From contig CAZLOH010000028.1 of the NCBI GenBank assembly GCA_964561105.1, positions 1 to 64,000 of the forward strand: 64,000 nucleotides of DNA. The letters are read 5' to 3'. A model generated the notes under the pieces. It saw only the letters and a list, made by a program, of their open reading frames with translations. It was not told the origin of the DNA and did not search any database. Below, one piece after another: positions 28,953 through 37,632 of this stretch; position 1 is the first letter of the stretch; each line of letters begins with the position of its first letter. The DNA comes from JADLHS01 sp964561105. Its GTDB lineage: Bacteria > Verrucomicrobiota > Verrucomicrobiia > Limisphaerales > JADLHS01. The translations under genes were made by a program, and so were the position numbers.

Positions 28953-31900
28953 ATGGAAAAATTCAAGATCAGCGACATCCAGGAGTTATTTGCGACTGAT
29001 GTGGAACGCTTCCACAGCCTGACGCACGCTCACGTCACCGAATTGCTGACGCAAACACCGCCACCGCCGGAGGCGCTCGACGAGGCCCTTCGCCAGGCCC
29101 ACACTTTGAAGGGACTGGCCGCCACGGTGGAGGCCTGGGGGCTTTCCTGCCTGGGTGCGGATCTGGAAAAACTGCTCGAACTGGCCGGCTCGTGGATGCC
29201 CAACGAACCCGAAAAAGCTCGGGCCATCTTCGAGTTCATCCTCGAACATCTTCAGGATTGGTTCGTGATGAATCAGTTCACCTGCATGGACATGTTGCCG
29301 CAGGCCTGGGACATCTATCAGGGATTGCGTCGCACCATGGACGAACGCTGGCCCGGCTACCTGCCCAGCCCTGCCGCCGGACCGGAGGGCGCGAACCAAT
29401 ATGTTCGGCTCGAGGAGCTGGAATTGGGCGACGGTGGCTGCGACGCCTCGTCGCCTGTGCCCGAGCGAGACGTTCGGGACGCACAACCCGCCGCCGAGCT
29501 GTCCGCCCCCACGCCATTGCGTGTCGTTCCGCCCACGCTGCGTCATCGGGAGGAGCCGGCGGCTCCACTCGCGGTCGAGAATCGCGATGTGCAGCAGAGC
29601 GAAGCCATTGCCCACACCACGGCGCCGTCCGCGCCCAAGCCGTTGCCAGTCGTCCCGCCGACGCTGCGGCGCAAGGATGCCGACGTTGGCGCTGCCAGCA
29701 CGCCCGCCGTTCTGCCCACGGCCGCACAATCCGAAGTGCCGCCTGCGGCGAAGACGCCGTCTGACACCGCGGCTGCCGCTGCACCGGAAGCGCCGCTGCC
29801 ACGGGTCGAAGCAACGGCCCAGAGTCACCCTCTCCCCCCCCACACCCCCCCCTCACTCTTGCCTTTGGGTGAGGGGGTGGAGGGGGAGAGGGTCATTAGT
29901 AAAGCGTCGCCGCCCATCTTGCGCGTCGCCCCGCCCACGCTCAAACGCCGGGGGAACAAGCCCGAGCTTGAGAAAACACCAATCGCGGAAGTCAGTTGCG
30001 CGCCGGCTCCGGTCGAGTCGGCACCGGTTGTTCCTCCACCCATCCATAGTCACCCTCTCCCCCCCCACACCCCCCCCTCACTCTTGCCTTTGGGTGAGGG
30101 GGTGGAGGGGGAGAGGGTCAATTTTCGACCTCCGGCAGTCGAACCGTTGGTGGTTGCACAATCGGCCGACGAGCCGCCGGTCACCGAGCCTTCGGCATCG
30201 GCGTTGCCAGTGGTGTCGCCACAGGCCGGCGAGCCGCCGGCCCTGACACCGGCCGCTCTGGGTCACACGGATGTTGGGCCGTCGGACGAGGATACGGCGT
30301 TGTTCGCGCCCCCGCCGGATGCGGTTGAGCAGCCAAGCACTCAGGAGTCAGAAGTCAGAAGTCAGAAGTCAGAAGTCATCTCCCAGACCCTAGACCCCAG
30401 ACTCCAGACCCTGGGCGACGCGGACCTGTTGGAAATGCTGGGCCAGGAAGTGGCTGGTTATCTCAGCGAGTTGACGGGGAATCTCACCGAACTGGCGGCC
30501 AACCTCGCCGACCAGACGGCTTGGGAAAAGACCCGTCGGCTGTTCCACACGATCAAAGGCACGGCGGCTACTTTCCACCTCGATGCGATTTCCGCGCCAG
30601 CCAAGGCGGCCGAGGCGCATTGCATCGTGGCGACGGAGGACGCGCACGCGCGCACGCGGGAAGCGTTTGAAACTTGTGTGCAGCGCGCCCAGCTCGTGGC
30701 CAAGGCGTTGGCGCTGCCTTTCAACGAGAAGCCACTTTACGCGGCGTTGGACCGGGCGCTGGCCAAGGCCGCCATGCTGACGACTGCCGAGGCGACAACT
30801 CCGACGACCGCATTGGATCCGGAGATGGCCGGGTTCTTCATCCGCGACGCGCGCGATCAGATCGAGATCATCGAGCAGGCGCTGTTGCGCTGGGAGGCTT
30901 TGGGGGATGGGAACTCGGGTCTGGCGTCTGGGGCAAGCCTGGAGTGCGTGCAGGCCGTGCAACGTGGTTTTCACACGCTCAAGGGCGCGGGCAATTCGAT
31001 TGGTCTCACGGCGGTGGCCCAGAGTGTGCACGAGGTCGAGGCTTTCCTGGAGGGCGTGGCGGGGGCGGGCGCGGCGGGTTCGCGCGCCTTGTTCACGTTC
31101 CTGTTCGGGGCGGTGGATCAATTGCGCCAGTATCTGGCCGAGCTCACCAAGAACACGGCATCGCCGTGGCGCAATGATTGGACGACCGCGCTGCGTTTGC
31201 TGTGTCAGCCGGAGGAAGCCGTTTCCACCGAGACGGCCGCGGCCGCCGCCAAGGTAGTGCAGGCCGCGCTGGTCACGGAGGCGCCCGACGATGATTCGCA
31301 TACGCTCCGCATTGATGCCGACCGCCTGTATCAGTTGATGAATCTGATCGGCGAAATGGTGGTGGATCGTTCGCGGCTCGCGCGCAAGCTCGAGCAGCTC
31401 GCGACGCTGCATCGTTTCCTGGCGGAACGGAACGCCGCGTTGACGGCGTCGGTGCAAACTTTCCAAAAACAATTCGAGTTTAATCTGATTCAATCGCAGG
31501 GTCAGGCGGCGGAGGCCCGAGGTCAGCAGCCGGCGGCCGAGGGGCAGGCCATCGAGCGGCGGGCTGCGAATTCCGACGCCGGCGCGGCGGAATTTTCCGA
31601 ATTGGAATTTGACCGGTATGATCAATTCAACGTGTTGGCGCGTTCCCTGGTGGAGATCAGTCACGACATCGAGCATTTGAACGAGGAGGTGGCGGTCTGC
31701 CTGGATTCGTTTGCGGCCGAGAATGTCCAGTTCACGCAGACGTCGCAGGAGTTGCAGAGCAAGGTCACGAGTCTGAGTCTGGTGCCGGCCAGCACGCTGT
31801 TCCCGCGGCTGCAACGGGCGTTCCGCGATGCGTTGAGTGTCGAAGGCAAGGACGCCGAGCTCACGTTGTCAGGTGGGGAGGCGCTGCTCGACAAGGTGGT

Positions 31901-33275
31901 CGTGGACAAGGTGTATGCGCCGTTGCTGCATTTGTTGCGCAACGCGGTGGCGCATGGGATCGAGCATACCGCGACGCGCGAGAAACGGAAGAAGCCGGTG
32001 CGCGGCCAGGTGCGGTTGTCCGCCGCGCAAATGTCCAATCAGGTCGTCATCCAGATCGAGGACGACGGGGCGGGGGTGGACGCGAAGGCCGTGCGCAAAC
32101 GCGCCGTGGAGAAAGGGTGGCTGCCGAAGCACGCGCCCGGTCTGACGCCGGAACAGGTGGTCCACTACATTTTCCAACCAGGCTTCAGCACCGCCACGAA
32201 GGTGACGAGTGTTTCCGGACGCGGCATCGGCCTGGACGTGGTGCGCAAGGAGATTGAAAATCTCAATGGCTCGGTCGAGTTGAAGTACGAAGCCGAGCGC
32301 GGCTCGATCTGGACGTTGCGTCTGCCACTGACGCTTGCGATTTCCGAGGCGATCCTGGCCGAGGTGCGCGGCACGACGTTCGCGTTCCCGCTCAACTTCA
32401 TCGAGTCCGGACTGGTGCTGGACGAGCCGACGACCCGCGCGGCGAACGGCCGGGAAATGTTCCCCGTGCCGGTTCGGAGGCAAAACCCGGAGGCCGGGGT
32501 CGAGGCGCCGCCGTCGGAGCCCGAGGCGCCGAAGGTGGAACTGCTCCCGGTGGTCCGCTTGTCCAAGCTGTTTCAACTGCCCGGAGGCGAGGACGCCAAC
32601 AAGGGGCTGATCGTCAGCGTGGGCGATCGCCGGGCCATCGTGGTGGTGGATGTGGTGTTGTTGCGGCAGGAGATTGTCGTCAAGCAACTGGATTCAGTCA
32701 TGACGTTGCATCCGTTGCTCAACGGCGCGACGCTCAATGCCGAGGGCCAGGTGATTCCCATCTTGAACCTGCCGATGCTGTTGAAATTCGGCGAGCAGGA
32801 TCCGACCAGTGCGGGCCGGCAGTTCACCCGCCCGGAAACCACCAAGCCGACCGGCCAGTTGCGCGTGTTGATCGTGGACGACTCCTTGAGCGTGCGCAAA
32901 GTGCAGGAACGCTATCTGACCGAGATCGGCTGCAAAGTCACCAGTGCCGCGGACGGACTCTACGCGCTGGAAAAATTACGCGAGCAGGAATTCGATTTCA
33001 TTTTCACCGACCTGGAAATGCCCCGGCTGAACGGTTACGAGTTGATCTCCGAGTTGCGGGGCAATCCCGCGTGGGCGGGATTACCAATCGTGGTGGTTTC
33101 GTCCCGGGGCGCGGACAAATACATCACGAAGGCGATGAACCTCGGGGCCACCACCTTCCTCACGAAGCCGTTCACGCAATCGCAGTTGCAACAAGTGCTC
33201 GGGCACTACTACCAGTCGGCGAAGGTGCTGGGCGACCCGACCGAGCCGATGGCGTCCGCCCAACCCGCCGGATGA
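28953..33275 (+). CDS. Hybrid chemotaxis histidine kinase CheA (ChpA/PixL-like)
   Basis: 1440 residues. Three Hpt domains: RQAHTLKGLAAT (His50), RLFHTIKGTAAT (His532) and RGFHTLKGAGNS (His674). Then dimerisation (about 780-830) and an ATPase with N-box LLHLLRNAVAHGIEH, G1 EDDGAGV and G2 SGRGIGLDVVRKEI. A CheW-like regulatory domain (LAISEAILAEVRGTTFAFPL) and a C-terminal REC domain follow: IVDDSLSVRK, phospho-acceptor in FIFTDLEMPRLNG, Lys in LTKPFTQ. Between Hpt1 and Hpt2 lies a 340-residue Pro-rich linker (about 150-490). The linker contains two identical repeat-encoded segments (HPLPPHTPPSLL...), three LRVVPPTLRRR-like motifs and a heptamer-encoded SEVRSQKSEVISQ. It is the kinase of the six-gene operon. 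Confidence 0.93.
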   Translation: MEKFKISDIQELFATDVERFHSLTHAHVTELLTQTPPPPEALDEALRQAHTLKGLAATVEAWGLSCLGADLEKLLELAGSWMPNEPEKARAIFEFILEHLQDWFVMNQFTCMDMLPQAWDIYQGLRRTMDERWPGYLPSPAAGPEGANQYVRLEELELGDGGCDASSPVPERDVRDAQPAAELSAPTPLRVVPPTLRHREEPAAPLAVENRDVQQSEAIAHTTAPSAPKPLPVVPPTLRRKDADVGAASTPAVLPTAAQSEVPPAAKTPSDTAAAAAPEAPLPRVEATAQSHPLPPHTPPSLLPLGEGVEGERVISKASPPILRVAPPTLKRRGNKPELEKTPIAEVSCAPAPVESAPVVPPPIHSHPLPPHTPPSLLPLGEGVEGERVNFRPPAVEPLVVAQSADEPPVTEPSASALPVVSPQAGEPPALTPAALGHTDVGPSDEDTALFAPPPDAVEQPSTQESEVRSQKSEVISQTLDPRLQTLGDADLLEMLGQEVAGYLSELTGNLTELAANLADQTAWEKTRRLFHTIKGTAATFHLDAISAPAKAAEAHCIVATEDAHARTREAFETCVQRAQLVAKALALPFNEKPLYAALDRALAKAAMLTTAEATTPTTALDPEMAGFFIRDARDQIEIIEQALLRWEALGDGNSGLASGASLECVQAVQRGFHTLKGAGNSIGLTAVAQSVHEVEAFLEGVAGAGAAGSRALFTFLFGAVDQLRQYLAELTKNTASPWRNDWTTALRLLCQPEEAVSTETAAAAAKVVQAALVTEAPDDDSHTLRIDADRLYQLMNLIGEMVVDRSRLARKLEQLATLHRFLAERNAALTASVQTFQKQFEFNLIQSQGQAAEARGQQPAAEGQAIERRAANSDAGAAEFSELEFDRYDQFNVLARSLVEISHDIEHLNEEVAVCLDSFAAENVQFTQTSQELQSKVTSLSLVPASTLFPRLQRAFRDALSVEGKDAELTLSGGEALLDKVVVDKVYAPLLHLLRNAVAHGIEHTATREKRKKPVRGQVRLSAAQMSNQVVIQIEDDGAGVDAKAVRKRAVEKGWLPKHAPGLTPEQVVHYIFQPGFSTATKVTSVSGRGIGLDVVRKEIENLNGSVELKYEAERGSIWTLRLPLTLAISEAILAEVRGTTFAFPLNFIESGLVLDEPTTRAANGREMFPVPVRRQNPEAGVEAPPSEPEAPKVELLPVVRLSKLFQLPGGEDANKGLIVSVGDRRAIVVVDVVLLRQEIVVKQLDSVMTLHPLLNGATLNAEGQVIPILNLPMLLKFGEQDPTSAGRQFTRPETTKPTGQLRVLIVDDSLSVRKVQERYLTEIGCKVTSAADGLYALEKLREQEFDFIFTDLEMPRLNGYELISELRGNPAWAGLPIVVVSSRGADKYITKAMNLGATTFLTKPFTQSQLQQVLGHYYQSAKVLGDPTEPMASAQPAG
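29824..29894. repeat. 71-base palindromic element, copy 2, inside cheA
   Basis: Identical to 25919-25989 and read in the same frame there and here, encoding CheA residues about 291-314. The element keeps the frame open on this strand. Confidence 0.95.
29910..29951. repeat. 42-base segment in cheA shared with intergenic repeat
   Basis: Begins CCGCCCATCTTGCGCGTCGC and ends CACGCTCAAACGCCGG. It matches the reverse complement of 23198-23239 at 38 of 42 positions. It encodes ILRVAPPTLKRR in the CheA linker, the third of three similar motifs (others near residues 188 and 231). Confidence 0.9.
30049..30119. repeat. 71-base palindromic element, copy 3, inside cheA
   Basis: Third identical copy, 225 bases after copy 2, in the same reading frame; encodes CheA residues about 366-389. 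Confidence 0.95.
30339..30415. repeat. Heptamer array, 11 units, inside cheA
   Basis: ACTCAGG, AGTCAGA x4, AGTCATC, TCCCAGA, CCCTAGA, CCCCAGA, CTCCAGA, CCCTGGG in perfect register (77 bases). It encodes TQESEVRSQKSEVISQ and the following residues just before Hpt2. Confidence 0.95.
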
Positions 33276-33340
33276 TTTACGCGGACCGCGACGCCGTTTT
33301 CGCGATCAAGCGTCAACCAGCGACTGGGGAACGCCACTGA

Positions 33341-35455
33341 TTAACGAGAAGTTCGCCGGCCGCCGCGCTTGCGGTAGCTCACCGCTTTGGCAGTTGCCGT
33401 CGGCGGGACCGGCGCGGAACCATCCAACGCTCGTTTGAGTTCTTTGATCTGGTCGCGACATAGCGCGGCTTTCTCGAATTCCAGATTGTTCGCCGCCGCC
33501 AGCATTTCCGTTTCGAGTTCGTTGATGGTGGCGGTGAGGTCCACGTCCACCCCCGCCTCTCGCAACACGCCGTCCACCTGCTGGCGGTTCGTTTCGTGGG
33601 TGGCCAGGCTCTCCTCCACGGCGCGGGCAACGCTGCGGGGTGTAATGTGGTGCTCGGCGTTGTAGGCAAGCTGTCGTTGGCGACGATACTCGGTTACCGC
33701 AAGAAACCGCTTGATGCTGTCGGTCTGCACGTCCGCATAGAGAATGACCTCTCCATTCAAGTGCCGCGCCGCGCGACCGGCGGTCTGAATCAAACTCGTT
33801 TCGCTGCGGAGAAAACCTTCCTTGTCCGCATCCAAAATCGCCACGAGCGAAACCTCGGGTAGATCAAGCCCTTCCCGCAACAGATTGATGCCGACCAGCA
33901 CGTCGAACTCGCCTTTGCGCAACGCGCGCAATATCTCCACGCGCTCGATGGCATCAATCTCACTGTGGAGATAGCGCACGCTGACGCCGATGTCGCGCAG
34001 GTAATCCGTCAGTTCCTCGGCGGTGCGCTTGGTGAGTGTGGTGACAAGCACGCGTTCCTTCCGGTCGGCACGCCGGCGACATTCCTCGATCAGATCGTCA
34101 ATCTGCCCCTTGAGCGGCTTGAGGGTGACCTTCGGGTCAACGAGACCCGTCGGGCGGACGACGAGTTCGACCACGCCGGGCGCCGTAGCGCCCTCGGCGC
34201 GCGGAAGCGCGCCCGGCGGAACGGGAGTTCCCGACGCCGCCGCACTTGTCCGCGCCCAACCCAGCTCGCGCGACGCCGGGGTGGCGCTCACGTAGATCGT
34301 CTGGGTCTGGAGGCCTTGAAACTCCAAAAAATTCAGCGGGCGATTGTCCAGGGCGCTCGGCAGCCGGAAGCCATGCTCGACCAAAACCGTCTTGCGCGAG
34401 CGGTCGCCCTCCGACATCCCGCCGATCTGCGAGACCGTCACGTGCGACTCGTCCAACACGAGCAGGAAATCGTTGGGGAAGAAATCAATGATGGTCGCGG
34501 GCCGCGAGCCGGGCGCGCGATTGGCGATGTGCCGCGAGTAATTCTCGATGCCGGAGCAGAAGCCCATCTCTTCCATCATTTCCAGATCGTACTCCGTGCG
34601 CATCTTGATCCGCTGGGCTTCCAGCAACTTGCCCTCCCGCTCAAACTCCGCGATCCGTTGCCCGAGTTCCTCGCGGATGGACAGGATGGCCCGCTTCATC
34701 TTGTCGTTCGTGGTGACAAATTGCTTTGCCGGAAAGATCATCGTGTTCGCGGGCGTCTCGAGTTTCTCGCCCGTGAGTGGTTCGAAACGTGTGATGCGTT
34801 CGATTTCGTCGCCGAAGAATTCCACGCGCAGGGCGTCCTCGCGTCCGGCTGGGCAGAGTTCGATAGTGTCGCCCCGCACGCGAAACTGGCCGCGTTCGAA
34901 CGTGATGTCGTTCCGGTTGTATTGCAGGTCCACGAGCCGGGCGAGGAATTGCTCGCGCGTAATGGCCTGCCCGGCGAACACCGGGATCACCATCTGTTCG
35001 TAATCCTCCTTGCTGCCCGTGCCGTAAATGCACGACACACTTGCCACCACAATCACGTCGCGCCGGGCAAACAGGCTGCTCATCGTCGAGAGCCGCATCC
35101 GCTCGATCTCATCGTTGATGCTCGAATCCTTCTCGATGAACGTGTCCGTGCGCGGGATGTAGGCCTCGGGCTGGTAGTAATCGAAATAGCTGACGAAGTA
35201 TTCGACGGCGTTGCGCGGGAAGAAACTTTTGAACTCCGCGTATAATTGCGCCGCCAGCGTCTTGTTGTGCGAGATGACGAGCGTGGGTTTGTTGACGTGC
35301 TGGATGACGTTGGCAATCGTAAACGTCTTGCCCGAACCCGTGACGCCCAGCAGCACCTGATGCTTGGCGCCGGCGCGAATGCCTGCGGTCAGCTTCGCAA
35401 TCGCCTGGGGTTGATCCCCGGCGGGCGCGTAGTCGGAAACAAGGTCGAATTCCAC
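33341..35455 (-). CDS. uvrB: Excinuclease ABC subunit B
   Basis: 704 residues, GTG start (MEFDLVSDYAPAGDQPQAI). DNA-damage recognition helicase of nucleotide excision repair. Walker A GVTGSGKT (38-45), beta-hairpin region YFDYYQPEAYIPRTDTFIEK, DESHVTVSQIGGM, helicase motifs VLVTTLTKRTAEELTDYL and LREGLDLPEVSLVAILDADK, QTAGRAARH, and a C-terminal UVR domain (LEFEKAALCRDQIKELKR). An extra stretch of about 27 residues (400-427; GWARTSAAASGTPVPPGALP...) interrupts the normal YVSATP...VVRPTGL spacing. It is encoded by three adjacent hairpins, i.e. an in-frame palindromic insert. The gene is just downstream of a PIN toxin pair. Confidence 0.96.
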   Translation of the reverse strand: MEFDLVSDYAPAGDQPQAIAKLTAGIRAGAKHQVLLGVTGSGKTFTIANVIQHVNKPTLVISHNKTLAAQLYAEFKSFFPRNAVEYFVSYFDYYQPEAYIPRTDTFIEKDSSINDEIERMRLSTMSSLFARRDVIVVASVSCIYGTGSKEDYEQMVIPVFAGQAITREQFLARLVDLQYNRNDITFERGQFRVRGDTIELCPAGREDALRVEFFGDEIERITRFEPLTGEKLETPANTMIFPAKQFVTTNDKMKRAILSIREELGQRIAEFEREGKLLEAQRIKMRTEYDLEMMEEMGFCSGIENYSRHIANRAPGSRPATIIDFFPNDFLLVLDESHVTVSQIGGMSEGDRSRKTVLVEHGFRLPSALDNRPLNFLEFQGLQTQTIYVSATPASRELGWARTSAAASGTPVPPGALPRAEGATAPGVVELVVRPTGLVDPKVTLKPLKGQIDDLIEECRRRADRKERVLVTTLTKRTAEELTDYLRDIGVSVRYLHSEIDAIERVEILRALRKGEFDVLVGINLLREGLDLPEVSLVAILDADKEGFLRSETSLIQTAGRAARHLNGEVILYADVQTDSIKRFLAVTEYRRQRQLAYNAEHHITPRSVARAVEESLATHETNRQQVDGVLREAGVDVDLTATINELETEMLAAANNLEFEKAALCRDQIKELKRALDGSAPVPPTATAKAVSYRKRGGRRTSR
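34174..34258. repeat. Three-hairpin palindromic element inserted in frame in uvrB
   Basis: GGGCGC-CGTA-GCGCCC (34178-34193), GGCGCGC-GGAA-GCGCGCC (34196-34213) and GGAAC-GGGA-GTTCC (34218-34231) follow one another. The segment corresponds exactly to the extra residues in UvrB. Confidence 0.85.
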
Positions 35456-35482
35456 AAGACGAAGTTACGACGCAACTCACGC

Positions 35483-35980
35483 CTATCGCAACGCTTTCAA
35501 CAGCCGCTTCGGATGAACCGGATGCACCGGCAGCAAGTCTGCGGCGTTGAACGCCAACAGCAACGCATCTGGATCCATGTCGAGCAGGTGAGCGTCGGAC
35601 GTGACGAGCATGGGAATGTTGCCGAGCGAGGTCTCGGCGAGAATCAGGCCGTCGTCCCATTCCTCGTCCGGGATGAGTTTCAGGGCCGACAACCGCCGCC
35701 GGAACTGTTCCGCGATGGCCAACCCCGTGTCCGCGAGCGAAAGCGGCTGACACCGCCAGGAGCGCAACTTCTGCAATGCCTGCGTGGCCAAAGTTCTTTG
35801 CGGCTCCCCACCATGAAGGCTGAGAATGTTCAACTCCGCAGCGGCAGTGGGCGGCAGGAAAAATTCGTAACCGCGCCCCTGGAACTCATCCTTGAAATCG
35901 TGCGCGAAGTCTCTCTCCTCGGCCAGGTCGAGTAGAATATTAGCGTCCAGTGCCAGTTGTTTCTTTGGACTGGCCGCCAT
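35483..35980 (-). CDS. PIN domain protein, likely toxin
   Basis: 165 residues of the PIN ribonuclease fold. Acidic active-site candidates: Asp in LALDANILLDLAEERD, Glu in TAAAELNIL, Asp in EEWDDGLILAE and Asp in VTSDAHLLDMD. PIN proteins paired with a small upstream gene usually act as VapC-type toxins that cleave RNA. The gene overlaps the upstream 62-residue gene by 41 bases. It lies 27 bases upstream of uvrB, on the same strand. Confidence 0.82.
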   Translation of the reverse strand: MAASPKKQLALDANILLDLAEERDFAHDFKDEFQGRGYEFFLPPTAAAELNILSLHGGEPQRTLATQALQKLRSWRCQPLSLADTGLAIAEQFRRRLSALKLIPDEEWDDGLILAETSLGNIPMLVTSDAHLLDMDPDALLLAFNAADLLPVHPVHPKRLLKALR

Positions 35981-36128
35981 AAATCTTGACCATCGCCTGA
36001 CGGAAATGCTCGGCGCGTTCGGTCGCCGTCATCTTGCTGGCAAGTTTGCGGGCATCGGCGGCCCAGCGCGTGCCGTTGGTCGCATCCGGGTACTCGAATT
36101 TTCTTCGCCTGCGGGTGGGCTGTGCCAT
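35940..36128 (-). CDS. Small antitoxin-like protein paired with PIN protein
   Basis: 62 residues, basic: MAQPTRRRRKFEYPDATNGT then RWAADARKLASKMTATERAE and HFRQAMVKIYGG. The position directly upstream and the 41-base overlap with the PIN gene are the reasons for calling it an antitoxin. No standard AbrB or RHH fold can be recognised by eye. Confidence 0.65.
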   Translation of the reverse strand: MAQPTRRRRKFEYPDATNGTRWAADARKLASKMTATERAEHFRQAMVKIYGGQSKETTGTGR

Positions 36129-36183
36129 ACGCTTGGAAACTATCCCAAAGGCGCCGAGGGCGCAAGCGGGACACCGCCGCTGG

Positions 36184-36246
36184 TCAATTCGTCATCACTT
36201 GCAACCGATCACCGCCGAACACGTAGTCGGCAACAAGGTCGAACAT
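36184..36246 (-). pseudogene. Fragment resembling the uvrB 5' end
   Basis: ATG at 36246 opens a 20-codon frame MFDLVADYVFGGDRLQVMTN that ends in TGA at 36184. It resembles UvrB MEFDLVSDYAPAGDQPQAIA, and the DNA shares TTCGACCTTGTT, CCGACTACG and GATC blocks in order. It lies upstream of the antitoxin-PIN pair, so that pair is bracketed by the true uvrB start and this copy. It may be a remnant of insertion with duplication of the uvrB start. Confidence 0.55.
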
Positions 36247-36296
36247 GACCCCAAATTAGGTCGCGCGCCGGGAGAGGTCAATCGGGCCGGACGGCG

Positions 36297-37544
36297 TCAA
36301 CTCGCGAAGAACTTTTGGATTTCCTTCACCACTTCCACGAGCCGGTCCACTTCGGCCCGCGTGTTGTAGAAATAGAAGCTCGCGCGGGCGGTGGATTCGA
36401 CGCCGAGTTTGTGCATCAGCGGCTGGGTGCAATGATGGCCGCCGCGCAGGGCCACGCCGCCCTGATCGGCCAGGGTGACGACATCGTGGGCGTGAACGTC
36501 CTTGAGCAGGAAGCTGACCAGCCCGGCGCGATTCTTTGAGCCGGCCCGTGGTCCGAACAAGCGGATATTTTTTAAGGCCGCCAACTGGTCGTAGGCGTAG
36601 TTCGCGAGTTCCTGGTCGTGCCGCCAGATTTTTTCGCGCCCAATCGCATCCAGGTAATCCATGGCCGCGTGCAGGCCGATGGGGCCGGAGATGTCCGGCG
36701 TGCCGGCCTCGAAACGATGCGGCGCCGGTTTGAACGTGGTCTTGTCATAGCCCACGGTCAGGATCATTTCGCCACCGCCTTGATACGGCGGCATCCGCTC
36801 CAGGATTTCCTGCCGGCCGTACAACACGCCGATGCCGGTCGGCCCGCAAATCTTGTGACCGGAGAAAGCAAAGAAATCGCAACCTAGCGCCTGCACGTCC
36901 ACGGGCGTATGACCGGCGCTTTGCGCGCCGTCCACCAGCGTGACGATGCCGAGCCGGCGCGCACGGGCGCACAGTTCAGCAACGGGATTCACGACGCCCA
37001 TCGAGTTCGAGATGTGGACGAACGCGAGCAGCTTCACCGATTTGGTAAGCAGCGAATCCAGGGTGGACAAATCCAGCGTGCCCTCGTCGCCGGTGACAGG
37101 AAGGTACGCGATCTTCGCGCCGGTGCGTTGGGCGAGCAATTGCCACGGAACGATGTTGCTGTGGTGCTCGGCTTCGGTGAGCAAAATAACGTCGCCGGAC
37201 TTGAGCTGGCTCGCCCCCCATGTCGCCGCCACCAGGTTGATGCTTTCGGTTGTGCCCCGGGTCCAGACGATTTCGTCAGCGCTGGCGGCGTTGATGAATT
37301 TGGCCGTGCGGGCGCGGGCCGCCTCGAACGCCAGGGTGGAACGAGTGCTCAGCTCATGGATGCCGCGATGCACATTCGCGTTGTCGCGCTCGTAGTACTG
37401 CGTAAGCGCGCCAATCACCGCGCGCGGCTTCTGCGACGTGGCGGCGTTGTCGAAATAGACCAACGGCTTGCCGTGGACCTTCTGGTCCAGAATCGGGAAG
37501 TCCCGGCGCAACGCCGACCAATCAACTGAAGTGGAATCACTCAT
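36297..37544 (-). CDS. sufS: Cysteine desulfurase SufS
   Basis: 415 residues, PLP enzyme giving sulfur for Fe-S cluster assembly. VYFDNAATSQKP at the N-terminus, NVHRGIHELS, the PLP lysine in FFAFSGHKICGPTGIGVLYG, and the active-site cysteine in RGGHHCTQPLMHKLG. Length and motifs are normal for the SufS (group II) type. A sufT-type gene lies upstream on the same strand with an 88-base spacer containing an inverted repeat. No SufB/C/D/U genes are in the window on this side. Confidence 0.95.
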   Translation of the reverse strand: MSDSTSVDWSALRRDFPILDQKVHGKPLVYFDNAATSQKPRAVIGALTQYYERDNANVHRGIHELSTRSTLAFEAARARTAKFINAASADEIVWTRGTTESINLVAATWGASQLKSGDVILLTEAEHHSNIVPWQLLAQRTGAKIAYLPVTGDEGTLDLSTLDSLLTKSVKLLAFVHISNSMGVVNPVAELCARARRLGIVTLVDGAQSAGHTPVDVQALGCDFFAFSGHKICGPTGIGVLYGRQEILERMPPYQGGGEMILTVGYDKTTFKPAPHRFEAGTPDISGPIGLHAAMDYLDAIGREKIWRHDQELANYAYDQLAALKNIRLFGPRAGSKNRAGLVSFLLKDVHAHDVVTLADQGGVALRGGHHCTQPLMHKLGVESTARASFYFYNTRAEVDRLVEVVKEIQKFFAS

Positions 37545-37572
37545 CGGCTTTTTTTAACTGCGGACAAACACT

Positions 37573-37622
37573 GATGGACACGGAGACGGAATCCATTTCC
37601 TCCGTACGAACCCGTGTCCATC
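37573..37622. repeat. Inverted repeat in the sufT-sufS spacer
   Basis: GATGGACACGG (37573-37583) and CCGTGTCCATC (37612-37622) are perfect complements, with an inner ACGGA/TCCGT pair. The hairpin lies between sufT and sufS and may modulate read-through or be an inserted repeat. Confidence 0.6.
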
Positions 37623-37632
37623 GTGGCCCAGT

